Below are positions 59,642 through 64,000 of a DNA stretch of 64,000 nt, one piece after another. Position 1 is the first letter of the stretch, and the number at the start of each line of letters is the position of its first letter. The notes below the pieces were generated by a model that had not been told where the DNA came from, searched no databases, and was given only the letters and a program-made list of their open reading frames with translations. A program made the translations under genes and the position numbers. The DNA lies in assembly GCA_037176845.1 (NCBI GenBank), contig JAYKXP010000115.1, forward strand, positions 1-64,000, in the 5' to 3' direction. The DNA comes from Paramarasmius palmivorus (taxonomy: Eukaryota > Basidiomycota > Agaricomycetes > Agaricales > Marasmiaceae).

Positions 59642-61836
59642 TCATGATGTTGAGAAAGAATTCATAAAACACCGCACTCATCTCTCGGCACATGGGCATG
59701 TAGCCCCCAATCCATGCGTTCTTCTGCTCTGCAATCGAAGTGTTGAAGTACCATTGAAGCTTGTTGTCCTCGTCCCTAGCCATCAACTCTGGAAACGCAT
59801 ATGGGTTACAGTTCAGGTTGCAGTATTCGTCGGTTTCCTTGTGCTTGCAATTGAAGTGAAATACGTCGACGGCCAGACCGACATTCTTGAAGAACTCCTT
59901 CAGCTCGGGACGTGATTCATTGCGAACGTATTTCGATAGGATGCAGTTTGTGTCGTAGACAAAATGATTTGGAACTCGGCGACCAACGAACGTTTCATAG
60001 AAGAATTGCTACACGTCATGAGAATATTAGCGAATAGCATACCAATAGAATAGAACAACTCACAGCAACAAGGGAGAAAGCTTCGTGGTGATTGAAGGTC
60101 CTGCGTGCGATGAAGACTCCACATGGCGCAATGATGGCCTGCTCGTTGTGGGTCATCCTTCGAAAGAACAAACCATGGATAGCGCCCTCTGGGTCATCCT
60201 CTCTCACTCCAGCCTCTCCGTGAACACCAACACCCCCTACTGCCCGACGAAACTCTGGACTTGCCGTGTCAATCTCCTCTCCAACCTGATCCTCACTTCC
60301 ACCTTCCTGAGACTCTCCCGAGTGTGTCCAAGTCTCGTACCTTCTCTTGAGAATGAAGGCAGCCTGTCCGTCGACTCGTCGAACCTTCTCTTCAGCCTCC
60401 ACATGTCGGGGTATCTGACAAGTCCTATATCCAGGGCGTACGGGGTTGCTACATCCAACAATGCGACATTCCTTCTTGAGAGATGCATGTTTCTGACAGA
60501 AGAAATCCCGGCGGTTCTCCAGTTCCTCTTCACACTTCGGCACCCCACAGGCTGCCCTGCCCAGAGTGACACCATCACAGACAACGACAAACACCTCCTT
60601 GACTTGACCGTTGACATGGTCCATGTAACGCACACAGCCATCACACCTGTGATTGATTTCGGGCTGGCCATGGACCTGAAAGTGACTATTCACCTCAATC
60701 ATAGCATCACGAAAACGTTGGTCTTGAGAGCCTGTGTGTGGGACGCAAAGCTGTTTCTCGAAGTGCTTGATGTAAAACTCCAGAAGCGAAAGTATCTTGA
60801 AGCCGTCATAGACTCGTTCAGTGCGCAGTTCACCCTTGTAGCCCCAGCCAGGAGGAAAGGCCCCACGTTTCTGATGGCTCTTGTTATAGACCTTGGCACA
60901 GTTCCCGCCCGATTTCCTGAAGAAGCCGGTATTAGCAGCTGAAAACAAGGAAAGGGTGACGACGTACTGTGCCAGCAACATGTCGTTCCTCCAATCCTGC
61001 AGGACACATTGCTCGATAAACTCGTGTTCGCTAACTTGAATGACCTCTGGGATCTGATACAACTCTGCCTTCTCATCCTCTCTAATAAAGCCTGGTAACG
61101 GAGCAAGAGGGTAATAGTGTCGGGTGTTTGATTTCGAAGGCACGTAGAAATTAGGACGATAGCTGGTCTTGCATTCTGGTGAAAAGCGTCGAAATCATTA
61201 CTACATATACGACTGCAAAGAAAGCTTACTGTGACAGGTGATGTTGTAGTAAAGCACAGGCATGGGTCCATGGCTTCGAGTATACAGCACTCCTCGATGT
61301 TCTTCAGCGCCTTGGAGTTTCCTCGGCTTTCTCTGAACGACATAATCACATTCTGGGTTGAGGCATACAGCAGTAGGCGGCCAGAGGCTTATAGATGAAG
61401 CTAATGTGTTTTGTTATATTGGTCAACATGAAGTCTGTTCAAGGAAGGAAGCAAAACACGCACGGAACATCACTCCCCCATTATCTCGAAATGTTTTCTG
61501 TGTGTTACGGTCTGAACTGACCCTCTCTTGCACCTCATCTGGTTTCCACACGATCCTTCTCAGGGAGTTCCATAGAGCTTCTATATCCCCAGTAGGAAGT
61601 CGGCAGGACCGGGAAAGAAACGTAGTTGCCCAAGGGTCAAGAAAGAGCGGTGCTTCATTGACGGGTTGAGTTGAGGGATAGAGAACGAGGATTTGCTGCT
61701 TGAGGAAAGTGCAGAGTGTAACAAATGCCAGAACCTGAGATACTAGAATATTGGATGCCCTTGCACCAAGCTGGTTCACTAGCTCAGCCAGCCGGATGGA
61801 CATGGTGGTTGTAGAGAAGAAACGAATGTCAGACAA
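58794..61836 (-). CDS. CxC5/CxC6 KDZ-like transposase (903 aa)
   Basis: Six exons (61836-61464, 61400-61230, 61175-60064, 60009-59578, 59469-59176, 59123-58794) total 2712 bp with no stop and matched phases. Early exons carry the CxC5-like pattern: CLNPECDYVVQRKP, then CHKCKTSYRPNFYV and STR/NTRHYYP. The CxC6-like region follows: CDGCVRY, VVVCDGVTLGRAACGVPKCE, FCQKHASLKKECRIVGC, then PVRPGYRTCQ. After it come FYETFVGRRVPNHFVYDTNC, VDVFHFNCKHKETDEYCNLN and NTSIAEQKNAWIGGYMPMCR, conserved in KDZ-associated proteins. The C-terminus is Ser/Pro rich. The family is tied to KDZ transposons; this copy appears intact. Its last exons lie in the tandem duplication. Confidence 0.85.
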
Positions 61837-62036
61837 GGATCAACGCAACGCAAGAACGTATCATCAACATCTATTACAACTCGAGTTTTACAAGTACATC
61901 AAAACTTTACTAGTCTAGGCATTGTATCATATCATTAGGTATCGCTCACTAGTCTAGTTGAGAAATAGATATCGTATTGTATCGTATCATTAGGTATCGC
62001 TCACAGATCAAGGAAAGAACAAAGAACAGATGCTAA
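61837..62036. repeat. Short direct repeat in the gap between two genes
   Basis: ATCATTAGGTATCGCTCAC occurs twice, at about 61932-61950 and 61986-62004, within AT-rich sequence between the 5' end of one gene and the 3' end of the next. Confidence 0.6.
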
Positions 62037-64000
62037 TCACTCCCCCCTTTGACCCTTTCGACGAGGGCGTGCAGCCTTCTTCAACTCAGTGTAGACATCA
62101 TACTCAACCCTTACAGAGTCCTGGGATCCAATAGTGCTGTCGCTCCAACCAGATGGCGAAGATTTGCGGTGCTGATCTTTGGCCTTGCCCTTGCCCTTGC
62201 CATCATCTTCGTCCTCATCCTCGTCCTCGTCCTCGTCCTCGTCTTCATCAGTGTAGAAGTCGTCTTCTGATGACTCGTCAAGCCAGCCTTCTAAGTCTGC
62301 CATGCCTCTTGCTCTAGCTTCCTCTGCTTTCCGCCGTCGAGTCTCCTTCTTCTTGAGAGCGCGATGGAACTGGTCAGGGTCCTTGACGTATCGGCAGAAC
62401 CGGGAGTATCGAGCATCAGGATCATTGGTATCCAAGGACTCAAAATGAGTCTTGATAACGGCAGGGGCCTTCCTCCACCTTCGACGATGACCGTTCACCG
62501 TGGACTCCTTGTAGACAGCCTTCTTGAAGAAGGCCTTGAAAACTGTCGCAACACCTCCTTGGAGCGTACCGCGCTTGTACCGGTCCATTGCCCGGAAGCA
62601 CTGTGCAACGGTCTTGTACTGGTAGATGAAAGGCCAGGCCTTCGGAAACGAGTGCTTCTTTTTCGGAGAGCGCCGAACACCAGAAACAACTGCAGTCTTC
62701 TGTTTCTTAGGCGCTTTTCGCAGCTTGGGCGTGGAAGGAGGGATGCGGTTTGATGCGGAAGCAGTTTCTGAGCTGTCCTCAGAATCGGAAATGATGATGG
62801 GCTCCTTGCATGGGAGATGGTTTCGCTTCACTTTGCTGGGCTTCGAAGCTTTGGGAACATGGGTGGGGGGAGGCGTCGCAAGATGATGATTGTTATCATG
62901 ATTAGAGTCGTGATGGTTACCATCGTCGTGAGAGACAAAGAGGCCGAGATCAGCATCTGGAGACGCAGTGTGTCGTCCAGGGAGAGGGGACAGGTCTCGC
63001 GCAGGTGAAAGGGCAGGTGAAAGGTTATGGGAGGCTTGGGAAACAGGCTTTTGCCGCTTGGACTTCTTGGTCTTTTCGCCGCTAGTGGGGGGAGTATCAC
63101 GTGTACGTTTCTGAGATGGGTTCGGAGGTGACGGGGTAGGTGTTACTTCGGGCGGAATGTTCTCTGACTCTGCTCGTTTCTCAAGGAGAATGGTAAGAAC
63201 ATCCTTGCGACGAACATTGAGAGGAATAGGGTGGTTGAGATCGGAGGTGGAGGATTGCTTTGTGAGCTTAAGAACGTCGTTGAAACCTTTGTGCTTTGTC
63301 ACAAAAGGGCCTGCCACCATGACGAGCGGGGTGCCTGCCACATAAAGGCCGTTCTTGCTCAGATCAAGCACAAGACGATCGTCAACGCTTACGGCAACCC
63401 AGTCCGATATATCGTGACAGTACAGGTTAAGCTCGCCTTCTGGGAACCCCAGACGCTCCATGAAGTCAGATTTGAAGGCAAGGTGTGTTTTTCCAATGAG
63501 ACAATTCTGGAGGTACAGAGGCTTCGGCCTCTCAGAGTCATGCTGGGATATATGTTTAGTAAAGGCGAGATGCTACAGACACAGCTAAACACTTACCCAA
63601 GGATAAACTAGCAGAGTTGAGTCAGCTGCTTTCGACATCTCCTTATGCTCTCTAACCTCCTTCTGCTGCGTTCGCCTCACAGAGTCGGCATCTCGGCGTT
63701 CATCCTGATCAACAAGAGTGAAAAATTGAGGTTCACGATTGGGCTTTGAGGTGGTCGTGGCAGATGGCTGGGTAGGTCGAAGTGGAGCTGCGGAAGATGA
63801 AGCTGTAGAAGCCGTTGGACGGGTAGCAGCAGGCTGGTTCCTGGGTTTGTGGTCGTCACAACCACACGGAATTCCAGTCTCAGCAAAAACCTCCATACAG
63901 CAAGGCCGGCACATAGCCTTGTCTCGACCACATCGCTTATTGGCAGGTCTACAAGTTGCGTGGCGGCAGGGTAGAGGTACCACCTCATTTGCCTTCCCTT
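62037..64000 (-). CDS. Cysteine-cluster protein, KDZ-associated type (5' end beyond the window)
   Basis: Two exons are visible: from the window edge to 63597, and 63542-62037 (1506 bp), joined in phase 0 across a 54-bp intron (VYPW then HDSERPKPLYLQN). The first exon has a dense cysteine cluster: PCRHATCRPANKRCGRDKAM followed by CRPCCMEVFAETGIPCGC. The second has a beta-rich segment (ELNLYCHDISDWVAVSVDD), long basic and Ser/Pro tracts, a C-terminal conserved block (FCRYVKDPDQFHRALKKK) and a run of alternating Asp-Glu near the end. Similar cysteine-first proteins accompany transposons in mushroom genomes. No ATG is available inside the window in this frame, so it is partial. Confidence 0.6.

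Noticed and set aside
60085..60942. 285-codon plus-strand frame
   Set aside because: Antisense to the CxC6 cysteine cluster of the minus-strand gene; shadow frame despite its length.

Overview
The window looks like accessory, transposon-rich DNA from a basidiomycete fungus of the Agaricomycetes. Genes are split by short GT-AG introns (about 47-56 bp). Two distinct KDZ-type (Kyakuja-Dileera-Zisupton) transposase genes carry cysteine clusters typical of that clade, and several further genes belong to families expanded in mushroom genomes. I see no rRNA, tRNA, CRISPR array or housekeeping gene. Family names below are recognised from sequence by eye; no database search was run.

Layout. (1) 0.25-15.9 kb is a graveyard: a degenerate multi-exon sequence in two large tandem units offset by about 7.4-7.7 kb, each containing two copies of a smaller module. 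Intron-like blocks are conserved but no reading frame is open. (2) 15.9-21.9 kb holds a tight cluster of small intron-containing genes: a nucleotidyltransferase-like gene, a ParB-like gene, a 393-aa conserved gene that overlaps its convergent neighbour, and three small genes, one coiled-coil. (3) 21.9-26.4 kb plus 39.47-39.8 kb are the two halves of one minus-strand transposase-like gene with at least three in-frame stops. (4) The halves are separated by a 13,012-bp insertion (26445-39456) with 107-bp terminal inverted repeats and a 9-bp target duplication. It carries an apparently intact 10-exon, 1033-aa CxC2-KDZ transposase, three recognisable accessory genes, one unknown gene, subterminal GTTTAAA-type motifs and an array of four hairpins upstream of the transposase. 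(5) 39.8-57.4 kb is mostly degenerate duplicated sequence, with a 225-bp fold-back, an inverted repeat with a 48-bp perfect core, and two clean orphan genes (49034-49573 and 52204-52952). (6) 57.4-64 kb contains a perfect 1,103-bp tandem duplication, an intact 903-aa CxC5/CxC6 KDZ-like gene whose 3' end is duplicated, and a cysteine-cluster gene that runs off the right edge.

How the parts relate. The most informative structure is the nested transposon. Collapsing the 9-bp duplication rejoins the host transposase gene in frame. The host copy is decayed while the inserted KDZ element still encodes a full transposase, so the insertion is probably the younger of the two. Its transposase and the largest accessory gene are divergently transcribed from one 688-bp intergenic region that holds the hairpin array and other palindromes, which makes this region a candidate control or transposase-binding site.
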